Shown here piece by piece: positions 1 to 8,320 of a stretch of 58,145 nt of DNA. The notes under the pieces were generated by a model. It saw only the letters and a list, made by a program, of their open reading frames with translations, searched no databases and had not been told where the DNA came from. Numbering within the stretch: position 1 is the stretch's first letter; the number at the start of each line of letters is the position of its first letter. A program made the translations under genes and the position numbers. The stretch covers positions 1 to 58,145 of the forward strand of contig JAFTEH010000086.1 in assembly GCA_017453745.1 (NCBI GenBank), read 5' to 3'. This stretch comes from Spirochaetaceae bacterium (lineage in GTDB: Bacteria > Spirochaetota > Spirochaetia > Treponematales > Treponemataceae).

Positions 1-314
1 CCCTAAAGAACCCACCTTAGAGTAATAAGTTCCTAGTTATGTCCTATGGAATTTAAGCAAATCTGATATTTTTAATATATAACTTTAGCCCGAGAATTAA
101 AAACAAATTCTGCACATTTTTAATTCTCGCGCTTACGCACCGTCTACATCCTGAGTAGACGGGTTTGCTTGTTGGTGCTTTCCCTTAGGGACCCTTACCT
201 TCCTAAAACGCGGAACTACGGCAAGTTGGCATTCAGGACTTAGGCCAACTTGAGCCCTAAGAACCCGCCTTAGAGTAATAAGTTCTCGGTTATGCACTAT
301 GTAATTTAAGTAAA
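1..314. repeat. Left-end repeat block, two direct copies with hairpins
   Basis: No gene is visible here. Bases 1-62 and 254-315 are near copies of each other (shared words include AGTAATAAGTTC and ATTTAAG). The fuller copy at 192-314 reappears inverted at 58024-58145. Three hairpins are clear: 91-103 with 117-129 (13 bp), 140-147 with 155-162 (8 bp, 7-nt loop), and 222-230 with 244-252 (9 bp). The function is unknown. It could be a dispersed intergenic repeat or the edge of a longer repeated unit that starts outside the window. Confidence 0.75.
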
Positions 315-450
315 CTAGTTGTTCATATTAAAACTTGATTTCCGTGATAAAACACTGTACATTTTTGATAAAAATGAGGCTTTGCGCTCTAAAATGCAAT
401 GGGAAACTTTTGAGTTTTGAGAGATTGCCTAAAATATTATTTAAAAGTAC

Positions 451-479
451 TTGACTTTTTGAGTGGTTTTGGATATAGT
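451..479 (+). promoter_or_regulatory. Promoter of rpmF-acpP-rnc
   Basis: TTGACT at 451-456 and TATAGT at 474-479 are separated by 17 nt, a near-consensus sigma70 arrangement. The rpmF ribosome binding site (GGAGGT, 496-501) and ATG (507) follow. Confidence 0.75.
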
Positions 480-506
480 ACTGCTACATTTACCTTGGAG
501 GTTTTT

Positions 507-692
507 ATGGCAGTACCTAGAGCGAATACGTCAAAGGCTAGAACAAGACGCCGACGCGGAATAAATATGCGACTTGCTGCTCCTAAATTAATTGAATGTA
601 AGTCGTGCGGTAACTTAATTATGCCCCATAGGGTTTGTCCTAAGTGTGGCTTTTATAAAGGCCGCCAAGTTGCTGACCCACAGACATTATAA
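507..692 (+). CDS. rpmF: 50S ribosomal protein L32
   Basis: L32 is a small large-subunit ribosomal protein. The 61-residue product begins MAVPRANTSKARTRRRR, the classic basic L32 N-terminus. It then has a zinc-ribbon of four cysteines (CKSCG and CPKCG, about residues 32-51), so this is the zinc-binding form. The ATG at 507 is chosen because GGAGGT lies 5 nt upstream and because family members start with MAVP; an upstream in-frame extension has no support. It is the first gene of an rpmF-acpP-rnc group, an order also seen in other bacteria where L32 precedes fatty-acid genes. Confidence 0.97.
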   Translation: MAVPRANTSKARTRRRRGINMRLAAPKLIECKSCGNLIMPHRVCPKCGFYKGRQVADPQTL

Positions 693-747
693 TTTGGGAA
701 GATAAGTGCGTAACAAGTAGCTTAGTTTCTTGATGAGGAGTTGTTTT

Positions 748-981
748 ATGGAAGAACTATTTGACCGAATGAAAAAGCTAATTGCTGAAAAGCTAGAGAT
801 AGATGAATCAAAAATTACCCTTGAATCTTCGTTTAGACAAGATTTGGGTGCCGATAGTTTGGATACATATGAGTTGGTTTACGCTATCGAAGAAGAGTTA
901 GGTGTGTCAATTCCTGATGAAAAGGCAAATGAGTTTGAAACAGTAAAAGACGCATACGAATTTTTGAAGTCGCAACTCTAG
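748..981 (+). CDS. acpP: Acyl carrier protein
   Basis: The 77-residue acidic protein carries the growing acyl chain in fatty-acid synthesis. The phosphopantetheine attachment motif GADSLD sits at about residues 34-39, with the serine as the attachment site. Helix-rich acidic segments flank it, as in all ACPs. The start at 748 is preceded by GAGGAG at 735-740; an upstream in-frame ATG at 730 would put the ribosome binding site inside the gene. It lies 55 nt after rpmF and just before rnc, consistent with one transcript. Confidence 0.96.
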   Translation: MEELFDRMKKLIAEKLEIDESKITLESSFRQDLGADSLDTYELVYAIEEELGVSIPDEKANEFETVKDAYEFLKSQL

Positions 982-1001
982 CACTTGGTTTTGTAAGTTT
1001 T

Positions 1002-1715
1002 GTGTTTTTGTTTAGTCGAAACATTTCTAACGAGCGAAAAAAAGACTTGCAAGTATTTCAAAAGCGAGCGGGGATAAGGTTCAAAAACCTGTCTTTGCTC
1101 GATTGTGCTTTTAAACACAAGTCTTCAGTAAAAAAGCATAACGATAGTAACGAGCGCTTAGAGTTTTTAGGTGATTCGGTACTGGGACTGATTGTCGCAA
1201 GCATTATATTTAAACAGTTTCAAAACTACAGCGAGGGGGACCTCGCTCGTTTAAAGGCCGCCATAGTTTCAGAAGATTCTCTTGCAGCGATTGCCCTTGA
1301 CTTGCATATATCTGAATACCTCCTTTTAGGGAAGGGCGAAGAAATGTCAGGAGGAAAAGCAAAAAAAGCCATTTTAGCAGATGCACTTGAAGCAATCATA
1401 GGGGCCTTGTATTTGGACAGCGGTTTTAAAAGCGTGGAAGCTTTTGTCGGTAGAATTATACGAAAGCAATTACAGTTGGTTGTTGAGCATAGGCGTTATG
1501 AAGATTTTAAATCTCGTCTACAGGAAGTCGCACAAAGAAGATTTAAGGAACTTCCCAAGTACACTGTCGAAAAAACCGATGGACCTGACCACGATTTGAC
1601 CTTTTGGGTTTCTCTTTATATTGCAGGAAAGACATTCGGCCCCTGCGTTGGTAAGAGTAAAAAAGACGCCGAACAAGAAGCCGCAGGACTTGCTTGTAAG
1701 CATTTTAATATTTAG
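1002..1715 (+). CDS. rnc: Ribonuclease III
   Basis: RNase III cleaves double-stranded RNA in rRNA and mRNA processing. The 237-residue protein has the family signature NERLEFLGDSVLGL at about residues 50-63, containing the metal-binding Glu and Asp, and a second acidic cluster near DALEAIIGALYLD (about 128-140). A C-terminal double-stranded RNA-binding domain covers about residues 167-237. The assigned start is GTG at 1002, 20 nt after acpP; the ribosome binding site is weak, so the exact start is less certain. Its place after acpP matches other bacteria. Confidence 0.95.
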   Translation: MFLFSRNISNERKKDLQVFQKRAGIRFKNLSLLDCAFKHKSSVKKHNDSNERLEFLGDSVLGLIVASIIFKQFQNYSEGDLARLKAAIVSEDSLAAIALDLHISEYLLLGKGEEMSGGKAKKAILADALEAIIGALYLDSGFKSVEAFVGRIIRKQLQLVVEHRRYEDFKSRLQEVAQRRFKELPKYTVEKTDGPDHDLTFWVSLYIAGKTFGPCVGKSKKDAEQEAAGLACKHFNI

Positions 1716-1890
1716 GGAACCTCTAAAACTTCCTACTGCCCCTACTTTTAACCTATAAGCATAGGTGAATAATAAGCAAGTTAAGCAGGTGAGACCACTT
1801 GTACATAGAGCAGAAACTACTTTTATTTTTATCTTGACTTTTTCGTAAAAAATAATACTCTCGATACATATTACTATTTTGGATATTTAT

Positions 1891-2712
1891 ATGCGTGTTG
1901 TAATTAAGGATTCGTATCATGCTGCTTGTTGCTTTGTAGCAGATTATATTATTGCTCGAATTAATGCTTTTGTACCTGATAAAAAAAAGCATTTTGTATT
2001 GGGATTACCGACGGGCTCAACTCCACTTGGGGTATATGAGTGTTTGATTGAACACTATAAAAAGGGAACTGTTTCGTTTAAGGATGTTGTTACTTTTAAC
2101 ATGGACGAATATGTCGGTTTAGATTCGAAACACGAACAAAGCTATCATTACTTTATGTGGGAAAACTTTTTTAAACACATAGATATTCAACAGGAACATG
2201 TTCATATTTTGAATGGTCGAGCAACTGATGTAAAACAAGAATGTGATAATTACGAAAAAGCAATTTTGGAAAATGGTGGCATTGATTTGTTTTTAGGTGG
2301 GGTTGGTGCGGACGGACATATTGCGTTTAACGAGCCGGGAACATCACTGGCTTCTCGTACTGGCTGCCGTCAACTCGCATATAGTACAATTCAAATGAAT
2401 TCACGATTTTTTAATAATGACTTGTCGCTCGTGCCAACAGAGGCTTTAACTGTTGGGGTGCAAACTGTCATGGACGCTAACGAAGTGATCATTATGGCTA
2501 CAGGACAGGCAAAGGCTCAAGCAGTATACCATGCGGTTGAGGATGGGGTAAATCACTTGTGGACCGTTTCCGCTTTGCAAATGCACGAGCGCGGAATATT
2601 GGTTTGCGATGAAGATGCCTGCGACGAATTAAAGTTTGGCACTGTAAAATATTTTAAACGGCTTGAGTCATATCGCTCTGCTAAAAATAAGGGAAGTATC
2701 TATTTTGAATAA
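1891..2712 (+). CDS. nagB: Glucosamine-6-phosphate deaminase
   Basis: NagB converts glucosamine 6-phosphate to fructose 6-phosphate and ammonia, feeding amino-sugar carbon into glycolysis. The 273-residue product shows LPTGSTPLG (about 35-43, phosphate binding), FNMDEYVGL (about 69-77, catalytic Asp) and GGVGADGHIAFNEPG (about 136-150, active-site His). Length is close to the roughly 266-residue E. coli enzyme. The ATG at 1891 gives the usual MRV start; an in-frame TTG at 1879 is possible. No clear Shine-Dalgarno precedes it. A weak promoter (TTGACT 1834-1839, TACTCT 1856-1861) lies upstream. It may work with the beta-hexosaminidase at 34852 in recycling sugars. Confidence 0.95.
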   Translation: MRVVIKDSYHAACCFVADYIIARINAFVPDKKKHFVLGLPTGSTPLGVYECLIEHYKKGTVSFKDVVTFNMDEYVGLDSKHEQSYHYFMWENFFKHIDIQQEHVHILNGRATDVKQECDNYEKAILENGGIDLFLGGVGADGHIAFNEPGTSLASRTGCRQLAYSTIQMNSRFFNNDLSLVPTEALTVGVQTVMDANEVIIMATGQAKAQAVYHAVEDGVNHLWTVSALQMHERGILVCDEDACDELKFGTVKYFKRLESYRSAKNKGSIYFE

Positions 2713-3841
2713 ATCTGCATTACAGAATATTTTGCTCTTTGTCATTTTAGGCTTATTGGTGATGTTGCTTATTGCTATTTTTTCACCATATACGACGGTT
2801 CTATTTTGGTCTGTCATTTTGTATATTATGTGTGTCCCTTTGTATAAGACTATTGTGTCAAAACTGAACCCAGACGGAAAAGCGTTTAGTCTAAAGTGTA
2901 AACTCCTTGCTGGTGTTTTTGCTGTTACAACTGTTGTTTTAATATCTGCTATTTTATTATTTTTTTTGTTTTTGGTATTAAGACAATGTATTAGCTTGAC
3001 AGACAAACTGCGGCACCTCTTACTGTATGCCACTCCACAAGGGGAAGATGTTTCATTACTTGCAAGTATTGACGCACTTTTTGAAAATATAACAGAAAGC
3101 ATTTATGATTTTACAAACAAAGGAATTGACTTACGGCATTTTGACATAAAGAGCATTTTGTTTGAAAATCTCTCTAAGTATACAAATACGATTTTTAATA
3201 TCGGTCAAAATCTTGTCAAGTCAGCAGGTGCTTTTTTAATTTCGCTTGTGTTTGTATGCTTTTCGTTGTATTTTTTTTATGTAGATGGAACATACTTGAC
3301 AAATTTACTGCGTCAAGCAATACCCATTGAACATTCGTCCATGAACCGTATTGTTGCAAAATTTACTGAAAGTGTTTCGCAGTTGGTTTTTGGCTTGTTA
3401 TTGGTTGCTTTATATCAAGCAAGTGCTGCGCTTCTCGTGTTTACAATTTTTAGGGTTGAAGGTTCAGTTCTCTTGGCAGTGGGAACTTTTTTTGGCTCAT
3501 TTATACCATTGATAGGGAGCGGTATTATTTGGGTGCCCATTGCTATTGTGATTTTTTTTACGGTGAGCAAAGTAAAGGGTATTTTGTTTTTTATAGTTGC
3601 AGGTACCGTTATAAGTCTTTTAGATAATATCTTGCGACCTCTTATTTTGAAAGACACAATAAAAATTCATCCGTTGCTTATTTTCTTTTCGTTGCTTGGT
3701 GGTGTAAAAGTCTTAGGTTTTAAAGGAGTAATTTTAGGACCTATGGCGATTATTATTTTCTTTACGGTATTGGAACTTATTTTGAACAATGGTGAACAAG
3801 AAACAGAAGTAGCTACGACAGATGTAAAAACGGAAGAGTAG
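2705..3841 (+). CDS. AI-2E/PerM family membrane protein
   Basis: The 378-residue protein has about eight hydrophobic segments. Two lie close to the N-terminus, followed by a long soluble loop (about residues 95-150) and a C-terminal set ending in a motif-like stretch around PLLIFFSLLGG and GVILGPMA, typical of the AI-2E transporter/PerM family. Members are proposed exporters or permeases of varied substrates, so the substrate cannot be stated. A TTG start at 2705 is chosen because AAGGGAAG lies about 9 nt upstream; this makes it overlap the end of nagB by 8 nt, suggesting translational coupling. A longer version from 2663 is less likely. Confidence 0.85.
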   Translation: MNKSALQNILLFVILGLLVMLLIAIFSPYTTVLFWSVILYIMCVPLYKTIVSKLNPDGKAFSLKCKLLAGVFAVTTVVLISAILLFFLFLVLRQCISLTDKLRHLLLYATPQGEDVSLLASIDALFENITESIYDFTNKGIDLRHFDIKSILFENLSKYTNTIFNIGQNLVKSAGAFLISLVFVCFSLYFFYVDGTYLTNLLRQAIPIEHSSMNRIVAKFTESVSQLVFGLLLVALYQASAALLVFTIFRVEGSVLLAVGTFFGSFIPLIGSGIIWVPIAIVIFFTVSKVKGILFFIVAGTVISLLDNILRPLILKDTIKIHPLLIFFSLLGGVKVLGFKGVILGPMAIIIFFTVLELILNNGEQETEVATTDVKTEE

Positions 3842-3858
3842 CAAAAAAGGATTTCCGC

Positions 3859-4464
3859 ATGAATACGAGTATAATTATAGAAATGGTTGGGTATCTAGGC
3901 TCGGCATTGGTATTAGTTTCTTTTTTAATGTCTTCAGTTGTCAAGTTGCGCTTGGTGAATTCGATTGGGGGCTTTATTTTTTTTGTATATGCGCTCATTA
4001 TACATTCGTATCCCACTGCGATTATGAATCTCTGTCTTGTGATTATAAATATACGATTTTTGATAAAGATAAAACATGCAAAGCGTGTATATGAATTAGT
4101 TCCCGTTGATAAAGATAATTCATTTTTACAGTATTTGCTGGGTATGTATTCATCCGATATTCAAACATGTTTTCCGGGTATTTCACTTGACTTTTCGGCA
4201 ATGAACACAGGATACATAGTTTGTTGTGAGGGAAGTCCTGCCGCTATGGTAATAGGTAAAAATACAGATGAGGGATTGGAACTTCTTTTGGACTATTCAA
4301 TCCCCCAGTACCGCGACTATTCGATTGGCTCGTATATGATGGAGCAGTTTAAAGCAAGCGGAATAAAAAAGGTTTTGTATTATGGACCAGAAGAACATCA
4401 CAAAGCCTATTTGCAAAAAATGAATTTTGAAAAGCGCGGTTCATTTTGGCAACGCATACTTTAA
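3859..4464 (+). CDS. YgjV-like membrane domain fused to GNAT-like domain
   Basis: The 201-residue protein starts 17 nt after the PerM-family gene. Residues about 5-75 form three hydrophobic segments with the character of YgjV-like inner-membrane proteins (GYLGSALVLVSF, then LRLVNSIGG). Residues about 95-201 are soluble and end like a GNAT acetyltransferase: a compact strand/helix region around YSIGSYMMEQFKASG and a final AYLQKMNFEKRG, similar to the last strand of GNAT folds. The acetyl-CoA pyrophosphate loop is poor, so catalytic activity is uncertain. Function is unknown. The fusion would place an acyltransferase-like domain on the inner face of the membrane. Confidence 0.65.
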   Translation: MNTSIIIEMVGYLGSALVLVSFLMSSVVKLRLVNSIGGFIFFVYALIIHSYPTAIMNLCLVIINIRFLIKIKHAKRVYELVPVDKDNSFLQYLLGMYSSDIQTCFPGISLDFSAMNTGYIVCCEGSPAAMVIGKNTDEGLELLLDYSIPQYRDYSIGSYMMEQFKASGIKKVLYYGPEEHHKAYLQKMNFEKRGSFWQRIL

Positions 4465-4527
4465 AGCTTTGAGAGAATCTCTTAATAATTTTATCACTTT
4501 TCAATAATTCAATTTTTAGATATGTTC

Positions 4528-4959
4528 TTATTCTATTTGTGCGTCAGGATAGTTTTCACGAATAAATTCTGCCCACATTTTATCTGTAACAGCAATATGG
4601 TCCAAAAGCCAAACGCAGAGAAAGTTATAAAATTCAATTCCTTTTTGTATATCTCCAGATAGTAACGGGATTTGGGAATGTTGCATGGTTGCAACAAAGT
4701 CGTCATGTATTTTTTTATGTTCTTCGTATTTTGGATATTTGTACCGACGCATGACAGCTTCTTCTGCGGTAAAGTGATATATAGTGTAGTCAATAATGCT
4801 CTTGAGAACTTTACCTATATTCTTTTTGGCTATATCAGGTGGACTTGCTAAAACGGTTGTTAATTCATTTATGAGTGAAACCAACTTTTTATGATGACCA
4901 TCAATAAGCGAATAACCCACATTTAAATCTTCTTTCCAAGTTATTTTTTGTATTGTCAT
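4528..4959 (-). CDS. Bacteriohemerythrin
   Basis: This 143-residue protein is an oxygen-binding diiron protein. It shows the ordered ligand set of the family: IDGHH near residues 20-24, HFTAEE (about 61-66), EEHKKIHDDF (about 79-88) and HIAVTDKMW (about 120-128, the HxxxxD ligand pair). The W and VG residues expected near the N-terminus (ITWKEDLNVGYS) are present, which fixes the ATG at 4959. In anaerobic spirochaetes such proteins probably buffer or sense oxygen. There is no Shine-Dalgarno, and a strong promoter ends 7 nt before the start codon, so the mRNA is probably leaderless. Confidence 0.93.
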   Translation of the reverse strand: MTIQKITWKEDLNVGYSLIDGHHKKLVSLINELTTVLASPPDIAKKNIGKVLKSIIDYTIYHFTAEEAVMRRYKYPKYEEHKKIHDDFVATMQHSQIPLLSGDIQKGIEFYNFLCVWLLDHIAVTDKMWAEFIRENYPDAQIE

Positions 4960-4966
4960 GTTTGAA

Positions 4967-4995
4967 AATATACCAAAAAAACAGAAAAAAGTCAA
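4967..4995 (-). promoter_or_regulatory. Promoter of bacteriohemerythrin, leaderless layout
   Basis: On the minus strand TTGACT (4995-4990) and TATATT (4972-4967) are 17 nt apart. Only 7 nt separate the -10 element from the ATG at 4959, so transcription should begin at or next to the start codon. Confidence 0.7.
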
Positions 4996-5140
4996 ATTTA
5001 GATATTCTCCATATTTTATGTATACTATAGGTAGGGTAATTTGGTATGCACTCCATATAACCAAGTTTGTGTGAATGTGCTGTGTGTGGTAGGCGTGAGC
5101 TATAAGGAAATAGACTTCAGTGTTTCTTGCTGTGCGATTG

Positions 5141-5169
5141 TTGATTAAAAATCAATTAGTGAGTATAGT
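5141..5169 (+). promoter_or_regulatory. Promoter before the membrane protein at 5176
   Basis: TTGATT (5141-5146) and TATAGT (5164-5169) are 17 nt apart. The first possible ATG (5176) is only 6 nt downstream. Confidence 0.65.
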
Positions 5170-5175
5170 TTTTGT

Positions 5176-5796
5176 ATGGTCAAAGGTTCTTTCAAAGAAG
5201 TTTTTAGCATGATACGCATGCAGCAGTCGTTATTTTGGTTTATAAGTTTTTTTTATTTTTTACTTGTTTGTTTATTTTTTGGCTTATTTATCTTGGCAAA
5301 GTTTTCTCTTGTATATGCGAATATCTTAAAGGCTCTTCAGTTTTTTTTACTTTATCTGGTTTCGTATATTTTACTTCACTATTTTATTGAAAAAGAGCCT
5401 CTTTATCACTGTATAAAAACACATATAGTACGCTCGTTTTGTTATGCAAGTATCAAGTTTTTTTTAATAGCGTTTTTTTTACAGTGTATCAGACTTTTTG
5501 TTTCACATTTTTGGCTCTGTGTATGTATGCTTTTTTTTACTTTTGTTGTTCATATATTTTTTTTATTTTTAGAACCTGCTCTAATATCAGTTGATAAATC
5601 TTTTGTACAGAGTTTTTCTCGTTCGTTTATGGTATTTTTAAAGGCCCCACTGATAAGTTTTGGTGTTTTTGTGTTTGTCATTTTTTTACGCCCTTTAGCA
5701 CTCTATTCGTTTTTTATTTTTCCTACATGGTTTTTTGCTGATGTTTTTTTATATGTTATTTATAGAAATATTTTAAAACTTGAAATAAAAAACTAA
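5176..5796 (+). CDS. Predicted integral membrane protein, unknown function
   Basis: I do not recognise the family. The 206-residue product is very rich in Phe, Leu and Ile and has about five or six membrane spans (roughly residues 18-42, 50-70, 88-108, 110-130, 155-175 and 180-198). It ends in a short basic tail. No conserved polar motif stands out. The start could be 5176, which would be leaderless behind the promoter at 5141-5169, or 5209, where AAAGAAG lies about 8 nt upstream. It is followed 31 nt later by the PC4-like gene. The T-rich coding strand reflects the hydrophobic codons rather than foreign origin. Confidence 0.7.
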   Translation: MVKGSFKEVFSMIRMQQSLFWFISFFYFLLVCLFFGLFILAKFSLVYANILKALQFFLLYLVSYILLHYFIEKEPLYHCIKTHIVRSFCYASIKFFLIAFFLQCIRLFVSHFWLCVCMLFFTFVVHIFFLFLEPALISVDKSFVQSFSRSFMVFLKAPLISFGVFVFVIFLRPLALYSFFIFPTWFFADVFLYVIYRNILKLEIKN

Positions 5797-5827
5797 AATA
5801 TATATTATTTTATTTTAAGGAGTTTTT

Positions 5828-6049
5828 ATGTCGGATGAATTTTCATATACTATTGAAAAAAACTATGGTGTCCTTTCAACTTCAAAAACTGGTTGGACGG
5901 TTGAGTTAAATGCAATATCCTGGAATGGTCGACCAGTAAAGTATGACATACGGTCTTGGTCGCCGGACCATCAAAAAATGGGTAAGGGAATTAGTCTTTC
6001 AAAAGAAGAACTTTTAAAACTTGCAGAATTAATCCCACAAGTTGAGTAG
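5828..6049 (+). CDS. PC4/YdbC-like ssDNA-binding protein
   Basis: The 73-residue protein resembles the bacterial PC4-like (YdbC) family, small homologues of the eukaryotic coactivator PC4 that bind single-stranded nucleic acid. Visible features are the strand GWTVELNAISWNG, then KYDIRSWSPDHQKMGKGISL with the exposed aromatic and basic residues, and a C-terminal helix that starts at KEELLKLAEL. An AAGGAG site lies 6 nt before the ATG. A perfect 8-bp hairpin follows the stop codon. Nearby uvrB is transcribed separately, so a shared DNA-repair role is only a guess. Confidence 0.85.
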   Translation: MSDEFSYTIEKNYGVLSTSKTGWTVELNAISWNGRPVKYDIRSWSPDHQKMGKGISLSKEELLKLAELIPQVE

Positions 6050-6053
6050 TGAT

Positions 6054-6074
6054 ATATCGTTTCACTAACGATAT
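6054..6074 (+). terminator. Hairpin after the PC4-like gene
   Basis: ATATCGTT (6054-6061) pairs perfectly with AACGATAT (6067-6074) around a 5-nt loop. A weak T-rich stretch follows at about 6080, so it may be an intrinsic terminator of modest strength. Confidence 0.5.
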
Positions 6075-6200
6075 GAAAATTTTTAAAGGAAATGCTTTTG
6101 TTTTTTGTCATGTAATTTTAGGTCATATAGAACGAGCCTATAATTGTGAAAAATGGTTTTAAAACCAAAAAAAACAGATAAAAAGGTATCTTCTACTGTC

Positions 6201-6229
6201 TTTTATAAAATGTCATTTCGGTGTATACT
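6201..6229 (+). promoter_or_regulatory. uvrB promoter, leaderless layout
   Basis: TATACT at 6224-6229 is a good -10 element, 7 nt before the uvrB ATG. The -35 position with a 17-nt spacer (6201-6206, TTTTAT) is weak. Confidence 0.55.
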
Positions 6230-6236
6230 GAGCACT

Positions 6237-8225
6237 ATGCGAAAATTTCAATTAGTGTCTGAGTATGCACCTTCAGGCGATCAAATTACAGCAATAGATG
6301 CACTAGCACAGGGTATCCTGCGTGGTGACCGGTACCAAACACTCAAGGGGGTAACTGGTTCTGGGAAAACATTTACGATGGCGAACATTATAGAACGAGT
6401 TCAGCGCCCGACCTTAATTATCAGTCATAATAAAACATTATCTGCACAGTTGTATAGCGAATTTAAAAACTTTTTTCCTCATAATGCGGTAGAGTATTTT
6501 GTATCATATTACGATTACTACCAACCGGAAGCGTATGTGCCGGCACGCGACTTGTACATTGAAAAGGACGCATCTATAAATGATGAAATAGATAGAATGA
6601 GATTGCGTGCAACTTTTAGTTTAATGGAGCGCCGCGATGTTATTGTTGTAGCAACTGTTTCGTGCATTTACGGATTAGGACTACCAGAAACATGGAAAGA
6701 TTTACGAATACATATTGACAAAAATATTGACATGGAACCTGCTGTCTTGAAGCGTCAACTTACGGCACTTCAATATGAGCGAAATGATGATGTTCTTGAA
6801 CGAGGGCGCTATCGGAGTAAAGGAGATGTTATAGAAATATTTCCTGCATATTTGGAAGAAGCATATCGTGTTGAGTTTGATTGGGAAACAATTACTTCGA
6901 TAAAAAAATTTAATCCATTGACACACGAAATAGTAGCTGACTACGATGAACTTACGATATATCCTGCAAAGCATTTTGTCATGCCTGAAGATGCAATCCC
7001 TAATGCAATAGGTCGTATTCGTAAACAGTTAGATGATAGGTTACAAGAGTTGAGGCAGGCAGGAAGTATACTAGAAGCTGAGCGGCTGAAAACTCGTACC
7101 GAATACGATTTGGAAATGCTTGCTGAAATGGGTTATTGCCCAGGCATTGAAAATTATTCAGCACCTATTGCGAATCGAAAACCTGGTGAGCCACCTGCTA
7201 CATTATTTCACTATTTTCCTGATGACTTTATTGTCTTTTTAGATGAAAGTCATGTTACGCTCCCTCAAGTAGGTGGTATGTATGAGGGGGACCGTAGTAG
7301 AAAACAAAACTTAGTGAATTTCGGGTTTCGCTTGCCATCTGCACTTGACAATCGACCACTCAAGATTGCCGAATTTGAAGCGAAAATCAAACAAGCGATT
7401 TTTGTTTCGGCAACACCTGGTAAAACAGAGGTGGCAAAGTCAACACAAGTTGTAGAACAACTTATACGCCCGACAGGTTTGCTAGACCCTATCCTAGAAG
7501 TACATACGAGCGAAGGGCAAATGGAGGACATATACAGGGAAGTAACTGAACGCATTGCCCGTGGTGAGCGAAGTTTGCTTTTGACACTTACAAAAAAAAT
7601 GGCGGAAGACTTGACTGAATATTTGCTTTCACTTAACTTAAAGGTCAAATACATTCATAGCGAAGTTGAAACTATCGAGCGAGTTGAAATTTTGAAAGGT
7701 TTACGGAATGGTGAATTTGATGTACTCGTTGGTATTAATCTTTTGCGTGAGGGAATTGATTTGCCTGAAGTTTCGTTTATAGGAATTTTAGATGCTGACA
7801 AGATTGGTTTTTTGCGCTCTACGACAAGCCTTATCCAGATAATCGGGCGAGCGGCGCGCAATGCCGAAGGGAAGGTTATTCTTTATGCAGACCGTATCAG
7901 TGATGCGATGAAAGAAGCAATTACCGAAACAAACCGTCGCCGCTCAATTCAAGAACGCTACAATAAGGAACACCATATTACGCCAAAAACAATTACAAAG
8001 GCAATTACTGATATTTTGGTGCGTGAAAATGAAACAAAGGCAGAAGCGGTAACGGACGAACTTGAACCTATTTTAAATTCTCATAATATCTTTAACGGAA
8101 ATGAGCGCAAAAAACTTATAGCTAAACTTGAAAAGCAGATGGCAGAATATGCCGATATGCTTATGTATGAGCAAGCCGCTATTTTGCGTGACAAGATTAT
8201 AGAGTTAAAATCGTTTAAAAAATAA
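6237..8225 (+). CDS. uvrB: Excinuclease ABC subunit B
   Basis: UvrB is the damage-verifying helicase-like subunit of nucleotide excision repair; it receives DNA from UvrA and recruits UvrC. The 662-residue protein has Walker A GVTGSGKT (about 37-44), the damage-probing beta-hairpin region YYDYYQPEAYVP (about 88-99), helicase motifs including DESHVT and QIIGRAARN, and a C-terminal UVR motif (about 625-660) that contacts UvrC. The start at 6237 gives the conserved opening FxLxSxYxPSGDQ. There is no ribosome binding site, and the -10 element ends 7 nt upstream, so a leaderless mRNA is likely. A longer form from 6153 is unlikely. Confidence 0.98.
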   Translation: MRKFQLVSEYAPSGDQITAIDALAQGILRGDRYQTLKGVTGSGKTFTMANIIERVQRPTLIISHNKTLSAQLYSEFKNFFPHNAVEYFVSYYDYYQPEAYVPARDLYIEKDASINDEIDRMRLRATFSLMERRDVIVVATVSCIYGLGLPETWKDLRIHIDKNIDMEPAVLKRQLTALQYERNDDVLERGRYRSKGDVIEIFPAYLEEAYRVEFDWETITSIKKFNPLTHEIVADYDELTIYPAKHFVMPEDAIPNAIGRIRKQLDDRLQELRQAGSILEAERLKTRTEYDLEMLAEMGYCPGIENYSAPIANRKPGEPPATLFHYFPDDFIVFLDESHVTLPQVGGMYEGDRSRKQNLVNFGFRLPSALDNRPLKIAEFEAKIKQAIFVSATPGKTEVAKSTQVVEQLIRPTGLLDPILEVHTSEGQMEDIYREVTERIARGERSLLLTLTKKMAEDLTEYLLSLNLKVKYIHSEVETIERVEILKGLRNGEFDVLVGINLLREGIDLPEVSFIGILDADKIGFLRSTTSLIQIIGRAARNAEGKVILYADRISDAMKEAITETNRRRSIQERYNKEHHITPKTITKAITDILVRENETKAEAVTDELEPILNSHNIFNGNERKKLIAKLEKQMAEYADMLMYEQAAILRDKIIELKSFKK

Positions 8226-8231
8226 AACTGC

Positions 8232-8320
8232 TTGACATAATTATAACCTGATAATACTGTCATACATCATCATAAGTGTGGTTTTGTATGAGCTAATCTT
8301 TTATAACATGATGATGTATG
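8232..8320 (+). other. Promoter-like sequence with long hairpin, possible small RNA
   Basis: TTGACA (8232-8237) and TACTGT (8255-8260) are 17 nt apart. A 13-bp perfect inverted repeat follows at once: 8261-8273 with 8308-8320. No convincing gene lies on the plus strand before the convergent HD gene. The hairpin could terminate uvrB transcription, although no T-run follows, or it could begin a small structured RNA. Confidence 0.35.

Noticed and set aside
1..314. Integron-type attC site in the end repeats
   Set aside because: The hairpins are suggestive, but no R'/R'' core sites or integrase gene can be identified.
417..506. In-frame extension upstream of rpmF
   Set aside because: It contains the promoter and the SD, and L32 proteins begin at MAVP.
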